Notes: generated from the letters alone by a model not told the origin. Shown: positions 18,562 through 29,797, counted from the first letter of the stretch. The stretch is DNA of 56,979 bases from Photobacterium kishitanii (GCF_003026355.1 NZ_PYON01000024.1:1-56979); one strand, 5' to 3'. Made by a program: numbers and translations.

Positions 18562-20517
18562 ATGAGACAAAAGCGAACCCAGATCCGCGATCATCGCGCT
18601 GAGTCGGCACTTTTTTTTCGTCGAGCTCTTGTCTCATTTATTGGTATTGCAATACTTGTAGGCCTGCTGCTGTTTAATCTGTTTCACATTCAGGTTGAAC
18701 AACATCAGGACTATCAAACCCGCTCTAATGATAATCGTATTAAAATCGTCCCAGTCTCTCCTAATCGCGGCTTAATTTACGACCGTAACGGAGTGATATT
18801 GGCTGAAAACAGGCCGATATATAGTCTTGAAATCACGCTAGAAAAAGTATCTGAACTCGATCAGACTTTTGCCGATCTTAAACAGATCATGGGCATCACT
18901 GATGAAGACATTGCTAATTTCCAAAAAGAGCGCCGTCGTACCCGTCGTTTTAAATCTGTGCCTATTCTTGATCATCTCAATGAAAAGCAAGTTGCATTAT
19001 TTTCTGTCAATCAACATCGTCTTCCTGGCGTTGAAGTTAAAGCACATTTAAAACGTTACTATCCTTATGGCGATACACTGACCCACGTTTTAGGTTATGT
19101 CGCTAAAATTAACGATCGCGACCTTAAAAAACTCGATAAAGCAGGAAAACTCAGTAATTATAAAGCGACTCGAGACATGGGGAAATTGGGTGTTGAACGT
19201 TATTACGAAGATCTATTACACGGCACATCTGGCTATCAAGAAGTGGAAGTTAATAGTCGTGGCCGTGTCATTCGTACTCTAAAATATATTCCGCCAATTC
19301 CTGGTAAAGATATCAAAATCAATATTGATATTAAGTTACAGCAATATGTTCAAAATCTATTAACTGAACGTAAAATCGATCCTAAAACAGGTAAAGAGAT
19401 CATTAAACACAAACGTGGTTCAATCGTGGTGTTAGATCCTAAAGATGACGCTATTTTAGCGATGGTCTCAAGCCCAAGTTATGATCCAAATTTATTTGTG
19501 CGTGGTATATCAAGCAAAAAATACCGTGCATTATTGAATAACCCAGATCGACCACTGGTGAATCGCGTTACGCTTGGCATTTATCCACCAGCATCGACAG
19601 TTAAGCCATTAATAGCAGTGGCTGCATTAACCGAAGGGGTTATTACACCTAATACCACCCGTAATGATCCCGGTTGGTGGCAGATACCTAACTCTACTAG
19701 TCGTAAATTCCGTGACTGGCTACGTTGGGGTCATGGCCGAGTCAATATTTATAAAGCAATTGAAGAATCAGTAGATACTTATTTCTATCAAGTTGCCTAT
19801 GATCTTGGAATTGATCGTCTATCTACGTGGATGAACAAGTTTGGTTATGGCGAATACACTGGGATTGATATTCACGAAGAAAGCAGAGCAAATATGCCGA
19901 CCCGTGAATGGAAACAAACTCGCCATAAGCGTCCTTGGTATCAAGGTGACACCATTCCAGTAGGTATTGGCCAAGGTTATTGGACTGCAACCCCATTACA
20001 GATAGCTAAAGCAACATCTGTATTAGTTAATAGTGGTGTTGTACATCGCCCGCATCTGCTTAAAAATATTATTGATGACAAAGTAGAAGTACCGGCACAA
20101 TTTGAAGATTTCCCACCTATTACTGGGGTGAGTCCTAAAACATGGGAGATTGCACGTGAAGGTATGCACCGCGTGCTATATGGCAACCGTGGTACAGCGC
20201 GTAAAGCATTTTACGGCACGCCTTATCAAGCCGGTGGCAAATCAGGTTCAGCTCAAGTTTTTGGTTTAGCTGAAAACCAAAAATATAATGCCGATGAATT
20301 AGAAGAACATTTACGTGACCATGCTTTATTTACCGCTTTTGCACCATTTGAAAAACCACAAGTTGTAGTGGCAATGGTATTAGAAAATGCTGGCGGAGGT
20401 TCAAGTAATGGTGGACCGATTGCACGCAAGATATTTGATCATATGCTAATCGAATCTCCTGCTGATATATCACCACCTTTGGTGACACCGATTAAAGCCA
20501 CAGCAGAGGTACATTAA
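18562..20517 (+). CDS. mrdA: Penicillin-binding protein 2 (elongasome transpeptidase)
   Basis: A 651-residue class B PBP (E. coli PBP2 is 633) that crosslinks lateral-wall peptidoglycan with RodA. One membrane helix (about 22-43) precedes the PBP dimerisation domain and the transpeptidase domain. Active-site motifs are S345-T-V-K348, S403-V-D405 and K560-S-G562. The gene starts six bases after rlmH and its stop shares a base with the mrdB ATG, so PBP2 and its partner are co-translated. Confidence 0.96.
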   Translation: MRQKRTQIRDHRAESALFFRRALVSFIGIAILVGLLLFNLFHIQVEQHQDYQTRSNDNRIKIVPVSPNRGLIYDRNGVILAENRPIYSLEITLEKVSELDQTFADLKQIMGITDEDIANFQKERRRTRRFKSVPILDHLNEKQVALFSVNQHRLPGVEVKAHLKRYYPYGDTLTHVLGYVAKINDRDLKKLDKAGKLSNYKATRDMGKLGVERYYEDLLHGTSGYQEVEVNSRGRVIRTLKYIPPIPGKDIKINIDIKLQQYVQNLLTERKIDPKTGKEIIKHKRGSIVVLDPKDDAILAMVSSPSYDPNLFVRGISSKKYRALLNNPDRPLVNRVTLGIYPPASTVKPLIAVAALTEGVITPNTTRNDPGWWQIPNSTSRKFRDWLRWGHGRVNIYKAIEESVDTYFYQVAYDLGIDRLSTWMNKFGYGEYTGIDIHEESRANMPTREWKQTRHKRPWYQGDTIPVGIGQGYWTATPLQIAKATSVLVNSGVVHRPHLLKNIIDDKVEVPAQFEDFPPITGVSPKTWEIAREGMHRVLYGNRGTARKAFYGTPYQAGGKSGSAQVFGLAENQKYNADELEEHLRDHALFTAFAPFEKPQVVVAMVLENAGGGSSNGGPIARKIFDHMLIESPADISPPLVTPIKATAEVH

Positions 20518-21638
20518 TGAGCATCATGGCAACAACCGGCGAAAAACCTAGCATAAGTGATCGCTTACATATCGATATCCCATTGATACTGGGACTATTA
20601 GCGATTATGAGTTTTTCATTAGTAATCATGTACAGTGCCAGTGGCCAAAGTATACCGATGATGGAACGTCAAGCGATGCGAATGCTATTATCGCTGGGCG
20701 TTATGTTGCTATTAGCCCAAATTGCACCACGTCACTATGAAGCATGGGCGCCTTATTTATTTGGTATTGGCTTAGTCATGTTGATAAGCGTGCTCTCATT
20801 CGGCGAAGTATCAAAAGGGGCACAACGGTGGCTTAATTTAGGCTTTGTTCGTTTTCAACCCTCAGAGCTAATAAAACTAGCAGTGCCATTGATGGTGGCA
20901 CGATTTATAGGTAACCGCCCACTACCACCAACATTTGCCAATATCTTTATCGCATTAGTATTGATTTTTACGCCAACGATTTTAATTGCTAAGCAACCAG
21001 ACCTTGGAACCTCCATTTTGATCGCCGCATCGGGGATCTTTGTTCTGTTTCTGTCAGGAATTAGCTGGCGAGTGATAATTGGTGCATTGATATTACTCGG
21101 AGCCTTTATTCCTGTGTTATGGTTCTTCCTGATGCATGACTATCAACGCACTCGAGTAATGACCTTATTTAATCCTGAGTCTGACCCTTTAGGTGCGGGA
21201 TACCATATCATCCAATCAAAGATAGCTATTGGTTCCGGAGGAATCACTGGTAAAGGCTGGCTCCATGGTACTCAATCACAATTAGAGTTTGTTCCTGAAC
21301 GTAATACTGACTTCATTTTTTCGGTGATCGCCGAAGAATGGGGGTTAGCTGGTGTTATTGGTTTATTAGCAATGTATCTATTTGTACTTGGACGTGGATT
21401 ACTACTTGCAAGTCGAGCTCAAACCGCATTTGGACGGATGATGGCGGGCAGTATTGTGCTGAGTTTCTTTGTTTATATTTTTGTTAATATCGGAATGGTG
21501 AGTGGACTATTACCTGTCGTGGGTGTACCGCTCCCCCTAGTCAGTTATGGTGGTACCTCAATGGTTACTCTTATGGCTGGTTTTGGTATTCTGATGTCTA
21601 TCCATACTCATCGAAAAATGTTGTCTAAGGCGACCTAA
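20517..21638 (+). CDS. mrdB: Peptidoglycan glycosyltransferase RodA
   Basis: A 373-residue SEDS-family polytopic protein with about ten membrane helices (E. coli RodA 370). It polymerises lipid II in the elongasome with PBP2. Diagnostic stretches are [17 protein letters not shown] and QPDLGTS, and the late [12 protein letters not shown]. The ATG overlaps the mrdA stop; an in-frame ATG at 20526 is a weaker alternative. Confidence 0.96.
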   Translation: MSIMATTGEKPSISDRLHIDIPLILGLLAIMSFSLVIMYSASGQSIPMMERQAMRMLLSLGVMLLLAQIAPRHYEAWAPYLFGIGLVMLISVLSFGEVSKGAQRWLNLGFVRFQPSELIKLAVPLMVARFIGNRPLPPTFANIFIALVLIFTPTILIAKQPDLGTSILIAASGIFVLFLSGISWRVIIGALILLGAFIPVLWFFLMHDYQRTRVMTLFNPESDPLGAGYHIIQSKIAIGSGGITGKGWLHGTQSQLEFVPERNTDFIFSVIAEEWGLAGVIGLLAMYLFVLGRGLLLASRAQTAFGRMMAGSIVLSFFVYIFVNIGMVSGLLPVVGVPLPLVSYGGTSMVTLMAGFGILMSIHTHRKMLSKAT

Positions 21639-21641
21639 TAA

Positions 21642-22514
21642 ATGCGTTCACTATTTGTAATTTTTTTCCTAATTCTTGCTGGGTGTAGTTCTTCGCCTGA
21701 ACAAACTCAACAACCACAAACGAAGCCAGATACAACCACCAAAACCACTCAAGTAATTAAACCGAATACCGATGATCCCAATGCTGGACGGTATTCTCTT
21801 AAAGATGATCGTGCGCCTAAGGTTGTTCCTGATTTTTCAAAAGTAAAATTGATCACTCCACACTACGAACCCTATAGTCGTGGTGGTAATAAAGACTACA
21901 CATTACGTGGTAAACGCTATCATATTATAAAAAATCCTAAGGGTTATACCGAGACTGGGTTTGCTTCGTGGTACGGTGAAAAATTTCATGGTCATAAAAC
22001 AGCTAACGGCGAAGTCTATAATATGTTCGCTATGACAGCGGCCCATAAAACCTTACCGTTACCGAGCTTTGTGCGTGTAACCAATACTCTTAATCACAAA
22101 TCAGTGATTGTCCGTGTTAACGATCGTGGTCCCTTCCATGATGGTCGTATTATTGATTTAAGCATGGCGGCAGCATCTAAATTAGGCGTGATCAGTTATG
22201 GCACCGCACCTGTAAAAATTGAAGTAATAACGGTACCTAAGCCGTCAACTAAAGCTGAGATAAAAAAAGCACCAATCCCAATCCAATATTTCATCCAATT
22301 AGCAGCGGTTAATAGCCAGCCAAAAGCGGATCAAATGCAACGAGAAGTAAAGAAACTTTATAATACTAGCGTTGATATTGAAAAAATCACTGATCGCACT
22401 ATTTTTCGAGTTCGATTAGGACCATTTTTAGACCATAAAGATGCTGAATTATTGCTCAACCGAGTGAAAAGCAAGCATTATCCACAAGCTTTTATGATCA
22501 CTGAAAAACGATAA
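21642..22514 (+). CDS. rlpA: Septal ring lytic transglycosylase RlpA (lipoprotein)
   Basis: A 290-residue lipoprotein with lipobox LILAGC (Cys15), a Pro/Gln/Thr-rich linker, a double-psi beta-barrel domain (about 105-195; GFASWYGEKFHG and RVNDRGPFHDGRIIDLS) and a C-terminal SPOR domain (about 208-290) that binds denuded septal glycan. In Pseudomonas RlpA cleaves such glycan; activity elsewhere is less clear. It starts three bases after mrdB, in the same operon. A stem-loop follows. Confidence 0.92.
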   Translation: MRSLFVIFFLILAGCSSSPEQTQQPQTKPDTTTKTTQVIKPNTDDPNAGRYSLKDDRAPKVVPDFSKVKLITPHYEPYSRGGNKDYTLRGKRYHIIKNPKGYTETGFASWYGEKFHGHKTANGEVYNMFAMTAAHKTLPLPSFVRVTNTLNHKSVIVRVNDRGPFHDGRIIDLSMAAASKLGVISYGTAPVKIEVITVPKPSTKAEIKKAPIPIQYFIQLAAVNSQPKADQMQREVKKLYNTSVDIEKITDRTIFRVRLGPFLDHKDAELLLNRVKSKHYPQAFMITEKR

Positions 22515-22548
22515 TTGAACCTTATCGATATTTTTTAATCATACCCCG

Positions 22549-22595
22549 AGCCTATAGTTTGTTATTAAAATCATAAAACTATAGGCTTATTATTG
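22549..22595 (+). terminator. Probable terminator after rlpA
   Basis: AGCCTATAGTTT (22549-22560) pairs perfectly with AAACTATAGGCT (22576-22587) around a 15-base loop, followed by a T-rich but broken tail (TATTATT). Confidence 0.6.
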
Positions 22596-22743
22596 CTCTG
22601 CTGAATAACAACATCATCACAGTGAATCTTAATTGCCTAATGTCAGAACTGTGGAAACTTCAGTTCGGGCACTGATTGCCAATGTGTTATCTGTTATAGT
22701 GAGCCCACTTTTTAGCCACAGATTAATTAAAGTTAGATATATC

Positions 22744-23916
22744 ATGAAGAAAACAGCTGTGCTTTTCCGTTCTGTAGCCATCTCTGCCACTCTGCTGGCT
22801 TCAGCAACTGTTGCTGCATCACCAGCAGTAGTACCTGAAGCTCCACAAATTGCGGCTAAGGGTTATGTTCTTATTGACTACAACTCAGGCAAAATCATTG
22901 CTGGTCATAACCAAAATGAAAAATTAGCTCCTGCCAGCCTAACCAAAATAATGACCAGTTATGTGATTGGTCAAGAAATTAAAAATGGCAACATCTCCCC
23001 TGATGATAATGTCGTTATTAGTAAAAACGCTTGGGCTAAAAACTTCCCTGGATCATCAAAGATGTTCTTAGAAGTAGGTAAAACCGTTAAAGTCTCTGAT
23101 CTTAACCGCGGTATTATTGTTGACTCAGGTAACGATGCTTGTGTGGCAATGGCTGAGCACGTTGCGGGTTCACAGAAAGCGTTTGTTGAGCTGATGAATG
23201 GCTGGGCAAAAAATCTGGGGATGAAATCAACTCACTTTACGAATGTCCATGGCTTAGATAACCCAGACCTATACACCACCCCAGTCGATCTTTCTATTCT
23301 TGCGCGCGCACTTATTCACGATCTTCCCAATGAATTTAAGATCTATGATGAGAAATCATTTACTTATAACGGCATTACCCAATATAACCGTAATGGTTTA
23401 TTGTGGGATCAAAGCATGCATGTTGACGGCTTAAAAACCGGTCATACTGATAATGCGGGTTATAGCCTAGTCAGTACTGCGACTGAAGGCAACATGCGTC
23501 TTATTTCAGTCATTATGGGGACTGCAAGCAAACATGCGCGTCTTGCTGAAAGTAAAAAGCTATTAAATTATGGCTTCCGCTTCTTCACTACCTTGACACC
23601 ATATAAAAAAGATCAAACATTTGTGACCGAAAAAGTATGGATGGGCAATACTGATAAAGTCAATCTTGGTGTTAATGAGAATACTTACGTTACGATCCCT
23701 CGTAGCCAAGCTAAAGATTTAAAAGCAAGCTTCGTGTTAACTAAAGAGCTTAAAGCACCGATTCAAAAAGGTGAGGTAATGGGTACGCTTTATTACCGTT
23801 TAGGTGATAACGATATTGCTCAATACCCTTTAGTTGCATTGACTGAAGTAAAACAAGGTAGCTTCTTTAGCCGCTTGGTTGATTATGTAATGATGCTAGT
23901 ACAGAGCTGGTTTTAA
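22744..23916 (+). CDS. dacA: D-alanyl-D-alanine carboxypeptidase (PBP5)
   Basis: A 390-residue class C PBP that trims the fifth D-Ala from stem peptides in the periplasm. Signal peptide MKKTAVLFRS with cleavage near VAAS (about 26). Catalytic motifs are S65-L-T-K68, S128-G-N130 and the later KTG in GLKTGHTD. The C-terminus (FFSRLVDYVMMLVQSWF) is the amphipathic membrane anchor. The frame is open from 22633, but only the ATG at 22744 gives a proper signal peptide. It is transcribed separately from rlpA, judging by the intervening stem-loop. Confidence 0.95.
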   Translation: MKKTAVLFRSVAISATLLASATVAASPAVVPEAPQIAAKGYVLIDYNSGKIIAGHNQNEKLAPASLTKIMTSYVIGQEIKNGNISPDDNVVISKNAWAKNFPGSSKMFLEVGKTVKVSDLNRGIIVDSGNDACVAMAEHVAGSQKAFVELMNGWAKNLGMKSTHFTNVHGLDNPDLYTTPVDLSILARALIHDLPNEFKIYDEKSFTYNGITQYNRNGLLWDQSMHVDGLKTGHTDNAGYSLVSTATEGNMRLISVIMGTASKHARLAESKKLLNYGFRFFTTLTPYKKDQTFVTEKVWMGNTDKVNLGVNENTYVTIPRSQAKDLKASFVLTKELKAPIQKGEVMGTLYYRLGDNDIAQYPLVALTEVKQGSFFSRLVDYVMMLVQSWF

Positions 23917-23946
23917 CCGCTCGTTATAACATCAATCAAACCAAAT

Positions 23947-23976
23947 AAAGAAGCTGCCATTTGGCCGCTTCTTTTG
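23947..23976 (+). terminator. Rho-independent terminator after dacA
   Basis: AAAGAAGC-t-GCC pairs with GGC-c-GCTTCTTT around ATTT, with one internal mismatch and a short T run. Confidence 0.75.
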
Positions 23977-24135
23977 GTTTACAAGCCTGCATACACATTT
24001 TCCAATAACCGATATCCATCGCTTCTATTACACGCTTGTTTTCCAGCTAATGACGCATTAAGATGCCAGCATACCTCGTGTTTTGTGATCCACAACACGG
24101 TCTAAATTTGAATAAATGCAACCTTGGAGTTCTAT

Positions 24136-24411
24136 ATGCAAGAACAAGAGCAACCAAAACTAAAAGATCTACTGGAGTTTCCTTGTAGCTTTGCTTTCAA
24201 AGTCATGGGTGAAAATAAACCAGAATTAGCTGATCGTATCGTTGAAGTTATTCAGAAAACTATTCCTGGTGATTACGTACCAACATTAAAGCCAAGCAGT
24301 AAAGGGACTTATACCGCTGTCTCTGTCACTGTTAACGCAACCAATGTTGAACAGATTGAAACGCTATACAAAGAACTTGGCGCTATCGATATCGTACGCG
24401 TAGTACTATAG
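24136..24411 (+). CDS. ybeD: DUF493 protein YbeD
   Basis: A 91-residue cytosolic protein (E. coli YbeD 87) with an ACT-like alpha/beta fold known from the family; function unproven. The ATG at 24136 is six bases after TTGGAG (24124-24129); a TTG at 24124 would be part of that ribosome site and is rejected. It sits between dacA and lipB as in E. coli, a position that has led to suggestions of a link to lipoate metabolism. It has its own terminators on both sides. Confidence 0.93.
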   Translation: MQEQEQPKLKDLLEFPCSFAFKVMGENKPELADRIVEVIQKTIPGDYVPTLKPSSKGTYTAVSVTVNATNVEQIETLYKELGAIDIVRVVL

Positions 24412-24434
24412 CCGTTCCATACCAATATCATACC

Positions 24435-24467
24435 AATGGCGACTATACATTAGTCGCCATCTTTTTC
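24435..24467 (+). terminator. Rho-independent terminator after ybeD
   Basis: ATGGCGACTA (24436-24445) pairs perfectly with TAGTCGCCAT (24451-24460), followed by CTTTTT. Confidence 0.9.
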
Positions 24468-24635
24468 CCGTTTCACTCCCATTCAGCCGTTTTTACTCTC
24501 GCAATATAACTATCAAATATATTAATAATAAGTGAATAACTGGTTAATCATGCATCTTTGAACAGTTTAGGTATAATAGCTCAGTTCACAGCCATTAAAT
24601 GGCGCTTTGCGTTATATCAATAAATAGGCACAAAT

Positions 24636-25286
24636 TTGCAAACATCTCTTATTATTAGAAATCTGGGCCGTTGTGATTATCAAGCCACCTTTGATGCCAT
24701 GCATCAATTCACCAATGACCGCACCGACATGTCGGCCGATGAAGTATGGTTGGTTGAACATCACCCCGTCTTTACTCAAGGCCAAGCTGGAAAAATAGAA
24801 CATCTGCTCAATACAGGTGATATTCCAGTCGTCCAAAGTGATCGTGGTGGCCAAGTGACTTATCATGGTCCTGGTCAGCAAGTCGCTTATATATTGATTA
24901 ACTTACGCAGAAAAAAACTGAGTGTTCGTGACCTAGTCAGCCACATCGAAAACACAATTATTAATACCCTATCTCAATTTGGGATTAAATCTAATGCTCG
25001 CCCTGATGCACCTGGTGTATATGTCGACAATCGCAAGATATGTTCATTAGGATTACGAATCAGACGCGGCTGCTCTTTTCATGGTCTGGCACTTAATATA
25101 AATATGGATTTGGCCCCATTTCAACGTATTAACCCTTGTGGTTATGCTGGAATGGAAATGACGCAAACAGCGTTACTAAATGGCCCAAATGAACTGATGG
25201 AAGTTCAGCCGGTACTCATTGAAGAATTAACAAAATTACTCGACTACTCACACGTCGAGTGGATGACGGAAAGCAATCAACTATGA
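24636..25286 (+). CDS. lipB: Octanoyl-ACP:protein N-octanoyltransferase (LipB)
   Basis: A 216-residue enzyme that moves octanoate from ACP onto lipoyl domains, the step before LipA. The catalytic pair is seen as K134 (NRKICSLG) and C168 ([11 protein letters not shown]), together with the [13 protein letters not shown] motif (69-81). Start chosen as TTG at 24636, as in E. coli lipB; the ribosome site is weak. The stop overlaps the lipA start by four bases. Confidence 0.94.
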   Translation: MQTSLIIRNLGRCDYQATFDAMHQFTNDRTDMSADEVWLVEHHPVFTQGQAGKIEHLLNTGDIPVVQSDRGGQVTYHGPGQQVAYILINLRRKKLSVRDLVSHIENTIINTLSQFGIKSNARPDAPGVYVDNRKICSLGLRIRRGCSFHGLALNINMDLAPFQRINPCGYAGMEMTQTALLNGPNELMEVQPVLIEELTKLLDYSHVEWMTESNQL

Positions 25287-26254
25287 GCAAACCAATTAAA
25301 ATTGAACAAGGCGTTAAATACCGTGATGCTGATAAAATGGCATTAATTCCGGTACGTAATGTTGCCCAAGAAGAAGCACCGAAAGAAGTGTTACGTAAAC
25401 CTTCATGGATGAAAATAAAACTGCCATCAGACAGTAAACGTATTCAAGAAATCAAATCAGCACTACGGAAAAACAATCTCCACTCGGTATGTGAAGAAGC
25501 ATCATGTCCGAATTTGGCAGAATGTTTTAACCATGGCACAGCCACCTTTATGATTTTAGGTGCGATTTGTACTCGTCGTTGTCCATTTTGTGATGTTGCC
25601 CATGGCCGCCCATTACCACCCAACGCAGAAGAACCAAGTCATTTAGCACAAACAATTGCTGATATGAAGTTACGTTATGTAGTAGTAACATCAGTCGACC
25701 GTGACGATCTTCGTGATGGTGGCGCACAGCATTTTGTTGACTGTATTAATGATATTCGTGCTAAAAGTCCACAGATTCACATTGAAACCTTAGTGCCAGA
25801 TTTCCGTGGTCGTATGGATCGTGCGTTAGATATTTTCCGTGATACTGCACCGGATGTATTTAACCATAACCTTGAAACTGCACCACGCTTATACCGTAAG
25901 GCACGTCCTGGAGCAAACTACCAGTGGTCATTGGATCTATTAAAGAAATTTAAAGAAATTCATCCAACAGTACCAACAAAATCTGGTGTCATGATGGGGC
26001 TAGGTGAAACCAAAGAAGAGATCATTCAAGTATTAAAGGATCTACGTGCTCATGGCGTAACCATGCTAACACTAGGCCAATACTTAGCACCAAGTCGTCA
26101 CCACTTACCGGTTGAACGTTATGTGCCACCAGAAGAGTTTGATGAGTTAAAACAAATTGCACTCGAGCTTGGCTTTACGCACGCAGCTTGTGGTCCATTT
26201 GTCCGTTCGTCTTATCATGCAGACTTACAAGCTCAAGGTGTTGAAATTAAGTAA
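25283..26254 (+). CDS. lipA: Lipoyl synthase (LipA)
   Basis: A 323-residue radical-SAM enzyme (E. coli 321) that inserts two sulfurs into protein-bound octanoyl groups. Both cluster motifs are complete: C70-x4-C75-x5-C81 for the auxiliary cluster and C96-x3-C100-x2-C103 for the radical-SAM cluster; the C-terminal RSSYHA motif is present. The ATG at 25283 overlaps the lipB stop (ATGA); the frame is open to 25259, but those codons lie inside lipB and are not conserved. Confidence 0.96.
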   Translation: MSKPIKIEQGVKYRDADKMALIPVRNVAQEEAPKEVLRKPSWMKIKLPSDSKRIQEIKSALRKNNLHSVCEEASCPNLAECFNHGTATFMILGAICTRRCPFCDVAHGRPLPPNAEEPSHLAQTIADMKLRYVVVTSVDRDDLRDGGAQHFVDCINDIRAKSPQIHIETLVPDFRGRMDRALDIFRDTAPDVFNHNLETAPRLYRKARPGANYQWSLDLLKKFKEIHPTVPTKSGVMMGLGETKEEIIQVLKDLRAHGVTMLTLGQYLAPSRHHLPVERYVPPEEFDELKQIALELGFTHAACGPFVRSSYHADLQAQGVEIK

Positions 26255-26282
26255 TTCACTTTTGTCATTACTTAATCCTCAT

Positions 26283-26323
26283 AAAAAAACCGCTTTAGTG
26301 ATTAGCTAAAGCGGTTTTTTTTA
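26283..26323. terminator. Bidirectional terminator between lipA and bamC
   Basis: AAAAAAACCGCTTTAG pairs with CTAAAGCGGTTTTTTT around a short loop, giving U-tracts in both directions for the two convergent genes. Confidence 0.93.
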
Positions 26324-26339
26324 TCTATAACCAGGTCAA

Positions 26340-27350
26340 TTATTTAGCAAAAGCGGCACCAAATACTGGTGCAATTGAAGCTAACACTGACTCTGTCACT
26401 GGCTTACCATCATTATCTGTAATATTTAATGAGGTACGATTACCTAAATCACCAACCAAAATACGATACTTATCATTGGTTAAGTTAATTGGCTTAGTGC
26501 CAAGTTTAGTCCAGAAGGCATCATCAGGTTGACGGTATTTAACATCAATCAAACCTTGCGAACGGTTACGATCTTCAACCGTAAAGCCTAATTTTTGCAG
26601 CATTATCGGTAAACGATCCCACATATCATCATATGATGCACGCGCAATAATAATTGGCAAGCCACTGCGATCTGTACCCATCATAATCGGCACGTTTTTC
26701 ATTTGTTCAGCGGCAGCAATACGTGCTTGCTCACGAGACATATTATCGTATTTCGCCATCACTAAATTGGTCATTAAAATGCTATAGCGACGTTTGTTAT
26801 CTACGCTTACAGGTTTCACTTTACCGTCTTCACGCCAATCTGTTAACGTAATACGGTAACTGTTGATGTTAGGTGATTTTTCAATCGTATAACGGCTACT
26901 TATCTTGGTATCTTCATCTTCATTAGTCCAAGAAACCCAATCAGTATCAATACGATCAGCACTTTGTTTTACAATACCGACTTTATTATTAGTAATCAGC
27001 TGTTGTGTTACGCGCCAAATCTTCGCTAACTCATTCGACGACGGCATAAACAGCGTTACACCTTGTTGATCAACAGCAGAAGTTACGCCAGGAATCAACT
27101 CTAGCACCTGCAGTGGTGGACGAATATCAACCTTAGTACCTATTTCGCCCTGATAAACACGGTGTGGAATCGTATAATCAGTATTACTAAAAGGTTGAGC
27201 ACCTGCCGGCAACGCCCAACTTTCAAGTGATGGCGTATTAAGATAATTAAAATCTTGTGCTGCCTGTCGGCGACTATCTGCACCACTAGAACATGCTGTA
27301 ATGCTTGTCACTACGACGGCGGCTAGTGCTAGCCGGTATTTATAATTCAT
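26340..27350 (-). CDS. bamC: Outer-membrane assembly lipoprotein BamC
   Basis: A 336-residue lipoprotein of the BAM complex (E. coli 344). The signal ends in SITAC (Cys20); an unstructured linker that contacts BamD follows (NYLNTPSLESWALPAG), then two helix-grip domains. It lies 51 bases downstream of dapA, the E. coli order, and is probably co-transcribed with it. Confidence 0.92.
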   Translation of the reverse strand: MNYKYRLALAAVVVTSITACSSGADSRRQAAQDFNYLNTPSLESWALPAGAQPFSNTDYTIPHRVYQGEIGTKVDIRPPLQVLELIPGVTSAVDQQGVTLFMPSSNELAKIWRVTQQLITNNKVGIVKQSADRIDTDWVSWTNEDEDTKISSRYTIEKSPNINSYRITLTDWREDGKVKPVSVDNKRRYSILMTNLVMAKYDNMSREQARIAAAEQMKNVPIMMGTDRSGLPIIIARASYDDMWDRLPIMLQKLGFTVEDRNRSQGLIDVKYRQPDDAFWTKLGTKPINLTNDKYRILVGDLGNRTSLNITDNDGKPVTESVLASIAPVFGAAFAK

Positions 27351-27401
27351 TTATGCTCCTGCGCTCCTATATTGTTACCGCGGCTTATTAACGACTAAGT
27401 A

Positions 27402-28280
27402 CTATAATACGTTAGCGTCAATGAGTGCTTGCTTAACAATAGGTTGCTGTGATTCGCTTAAAACAGTAAGCGGAAGTCGTAAGTTATCGTGTTCAATTAA
27501 CCCCATTTGGTAAGCAGCCCATTTCACTGGAATTGGATTAGCTTCAACAAACAGTTTGGTATGTAATGGCATTAAGCGTTGGTTTATTTCTTGGGCAGCT
27601 TCAATCTTACCCTCTAAGGCTAGATTAAACATCGTCGCCATTGCTGCTGCTGCAATATTGGCTGTCACAGAAATGACACCATGGCCACCTTCAGCAACAA
27701 AATCAACACCCGTTGCATCATCACCGCTTAATTGGATAAAATCTGCGCCACAAAGTTCCCGTGTTTTTTTAACGCGAGTAATATCACCGGTCGCATCTTT
27801 AATACCAATAATATTGTCAAGTTTAGCTAACCGAGCAACAGTTTCTGGCAGTAAATCAACGGCGGTGCGGCCTGGCACATTGTATAAAATTTGTGGTATG
27901 TCAGTCGCTTCTGCAATTGCTTTATAATGTTGGTATAAACCTTCTTGCGTCGGTTTATTATAGTATGGTGTCACACTAAGGCAGGCCGCAATTCCGGTGC
28001 CTGAAAACAGTTTGGTAATCGTTACTGCTTCATGGGTTGCATTTGCACCAGTACCAGCAATAACAGGAATACGTCCATCAACATACTCTAGCGTTTTTAA
28101 AACAACTTTAATGTGCTCATCAACTGTTAGTGTGGTTGATTCACCCGTTGTTCCAACTGCAATAATAGCCGTCGTACCCGCTTTAATATGGTAATCAACT
28201 AGCTTCTGTAAGCCGATGTAATCAACTTCACCTGAAGGATCAAATGGCGTTAATAGTGCTACCATGCTTCCTGAAAACAT
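27402..28280 (-). CDS. dapA: 4-hydroxy-tetrahydrodipicolinate synthase
   Basis: A 292-residue class I aldolase, identical in length to E. coli DapA. It condenses pyruvate with aspartate semialdehyde in the diaminopimelate/lysine pathway. The Schiff-base lysine is K161 (GIKDATGD), with catalytic Y133 (ILYNVPGRT) and the GTTGE motif near residue 45. It supplies DAP for the peptidoglycan enzymes encoded nearby. Divergent from gcvR, as in E. coli. Confidence 0.96.
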   Translation of the reverse strand: MFSGSMVALLTPFDPSGEVDYIGLQKLVDYHIKAGTTAIIAVGTTGESTTLTVDEHIKVVLKTLEYVDGRIPVIAGTGANATHEAVTITKLFSGTGIAACLSVTPYYNKPTQEGLYQHYKAIAEATDIPQILYNVPGRTAVDLLPETVARLAKLDNIIGIKDATGDITRVKKTRELCGADFIQLSGDDATGVDFVAEGGHGVISVTANIAAAAMATMFNLALEGKIEAAQEINQRLMPLHTKLFVEANPIPVKWAAYQMGLIEHDNLRLPLTVLSESQQPIVKQALIDANVL

Positions 28281-28627
28281 GTCCGTCTCCCCTATTTTAT
28301 ATATCGCAACGATTCTAAACTAACAACATTAACAACCAATCAATAAAAAATGGTTACGGTATATAGCTAGTTATAAGTCATGGTACTTTTGCATGACTAT
28401 AAACTCAAGCAAAGGGTGACTGAAAACCGTTAACTGACGCGCTTTATCGTATTCATTTTAAGCAAGTCGGTAATGTTTAACGTTTCTAGCACCAAAAACG
28501 AATCTTTTTAAGCAATCATTATTGCTAACCGTACAATTATAATAAAAAAAATTGTGATTATTGATGCTAATTTGCTCTCTTTTGAATAATCAGTCTGTGC
28601 TAACATGCTAATAATGATCACGAAAAA
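28281..28627. other. 347-base divergent intergenic region (dapA / gcvR)
   Basis: Contains the dapA promoter near the left end. The middle is AT-rich without a coding frame; no riboswitch-like structure or clear operator was recognised. The gcvR promoter was not identified confidently. Confidence 0.6.
28312..28339 (-). promoter_or_regulatory. Probable dapA promoter
   Basis: On the - strand, TTGGTT (28334-28339) and TAGAAT (28312-28317) are separated by 16 bases, about 30 bases upstream of the dapA ATG. Confidence 0.5.
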
Positions 28628-29176
28628 ATGGCGCTAAATATGGAACATTACCTCGTAATAACCGCAGTAGGTACTGACCGCCCTGGTATCACCGATGAGA
28701 TCACCCATCTTGTCGCACACAGTGGCTGTAACATCATTGATAGTCGAATTGCTCTTTTTGGTTCTGAGTTCACGCTGATTATGTTGCTCTCTGGTAATAG
28801 CAATGCTATCTCAAGAATTGAATCGACGTTGCCACTTAAAGGCCAAGAACATGATTTAATTACCGTGATGAAACGCACCAACAAGCATATTGCTCGTTTC
28901 TTTCCATATACTGCTGATTTTCATATTGAAGCAAAAGACAGTCCTGGACTTATTAAACATTTCACCCATTTCATGGCCAGTCGTAAAATTGACATTTCAA
29001 CGCTGAGTGCCAATACCATTGAAAATGGCCATGCTAATATCGACAACCAATTAGTGCTTCAAATCAGTACCAATTTACCAGAAGATTGTAATTTAGTGAG
29101 CTTACAAGAAGAATATGAAATACTTTGTAATGAACTCAATGCTCACGGTACTGTAAACTTTATTGGCCACCATTAA
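28628..29176 (+). CDS. gcvR: Glycine cleavage system transcriptional repressor GcvR
   Basis: A 182-residue protein with two ACT domains (about 8-75 and 95-170) and no DNA-binding domain. In E. coli GcvR binds GcvA and converts it to a repressor of gcvTHP when glycine is low. The N-terminus (HYLVITAVGTDRPGI) and LPLKGQEHDLITVMKRT match E. coli. Start at 28628 aligns with the E. coli start; the ATG at 28640 is possible, and neither has a strong ribosome site. bcp follows, as in E. coli. Confidence 0.9.
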   Translation: MALNMEHYLVITAVGTDRPGITDEITHLVAHSGCNIIDSRIALFGSEFTLIMLLSGNSNAISRIESTLPLKGQEHDLITVMKRTNKHIARFFPYTADFHIEAKDSPGLIKHFTHFMASRKIDISTLSANTIENGHANIDNQLVLQISTNLPEDCNLVSLQEEYEILCNELNAHGTVNFIGHH

Positions 29177-29252
29177 TTAATATAGCCCTTAAAAACCACC
29201 ATAACAGCATGTGTCATATTTGCCGTTTATGACTTATTAAAAGGACAGTTGC

Positions 29253-29717
29253 ATGAATACCCTAACCGCAGGAATGCTCGCCCCAACCTTTACTTTACTC
29301 AATCAAGACAACCAACCCGTCAGTCTAAATGACTTCAAAGGTAAAAAAGTACTGGCTTATTTCTATCCTAAAGCGATGACTCCTGGCTGTACTGTTCAAG
29401 CTTGCGGCTTACGCGACAGTAAAGCAGAACTTGAAGCACATAACGTGGTTGTGTTAGGTATCAGTATTGATCCCGTTAAGCGCTTGCCTAAATTTATTGA
29501 GCGCGACAATCTGAACTTCACATTATTATCTGATGAAGATCATGCTGTTGCAGATCAATTTGGCGTGTGGGGTGAAAAAAAATTCATGGGTAGAATTTAC
29601 GATGGTTTGCACCGCATCAGTTTCTTAATTGATGAGCAAGGCAAAATTGAGCATGTATTTGATAAACTCAAAACCAAAGATCACCATCAAGTGGTACTTG
29701 ATTATCTTAATCAGTAA
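29253..29717 (+). CDS. bcp: Thioredoxin-dependent thiol peroxidase (Bcp/PrxQ)
   Basis: A 154-residue atypical 2-Cys peroxiredoxin that reduces hydroperoxides. Peroxidatic C46 and resolving C51 are in TPGCTVQACGLRD, five residues apart as in E. coli Bcp (156 residues). AAAGGA lies upstream of the ATG. A strong terminator follows. Confidence 0.95.
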   Translation: MNTLTAGMLAPTFTLLNQDNQPVSLNDFKGKKVLAYFYPKAMTPGCTVQACGLRDSKAELEAHNVVVLGISIDPVKRLPKFIERDNLNFTLLSDEDHAVADQFGVWGEKKFMGRIYDGLHRISFLIDEQGKIEHVFDKLKTKDHHQVVLDYLNQ

Positions 29718-29736
29718 TACCCTTTCAAACAACGAC

Positions 29737-29769
29737 CACAAAAAAAGGCCATATAGGCCTTTTTTGTGC
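29737..29769. terminator. Bidirectional terminator between bcp and perM
   Basis: CACAAAAAAAGGCC pairs with GGCCTTTTTTGTG around a short AT-rich loop; U-tracts occur on both strands for convergent bcp and perM. Confidence 0.9.
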
Positions 29770-29797
29770 GTGATTATTTCACTATAAATTATCGATA

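Noticed and set aside
22633..22743. N-terminal extension of dacA
   Set aside because: It would place 37 residues before a good signal peptide; the ATG at 22744 is the proper start.
28281..28627. Possible lysine or glycine riboswitch upstream of dapA/gcvR
   Set aside because: The region is AT-rich without the conserved helices or a terminator/anti-terminator pair.
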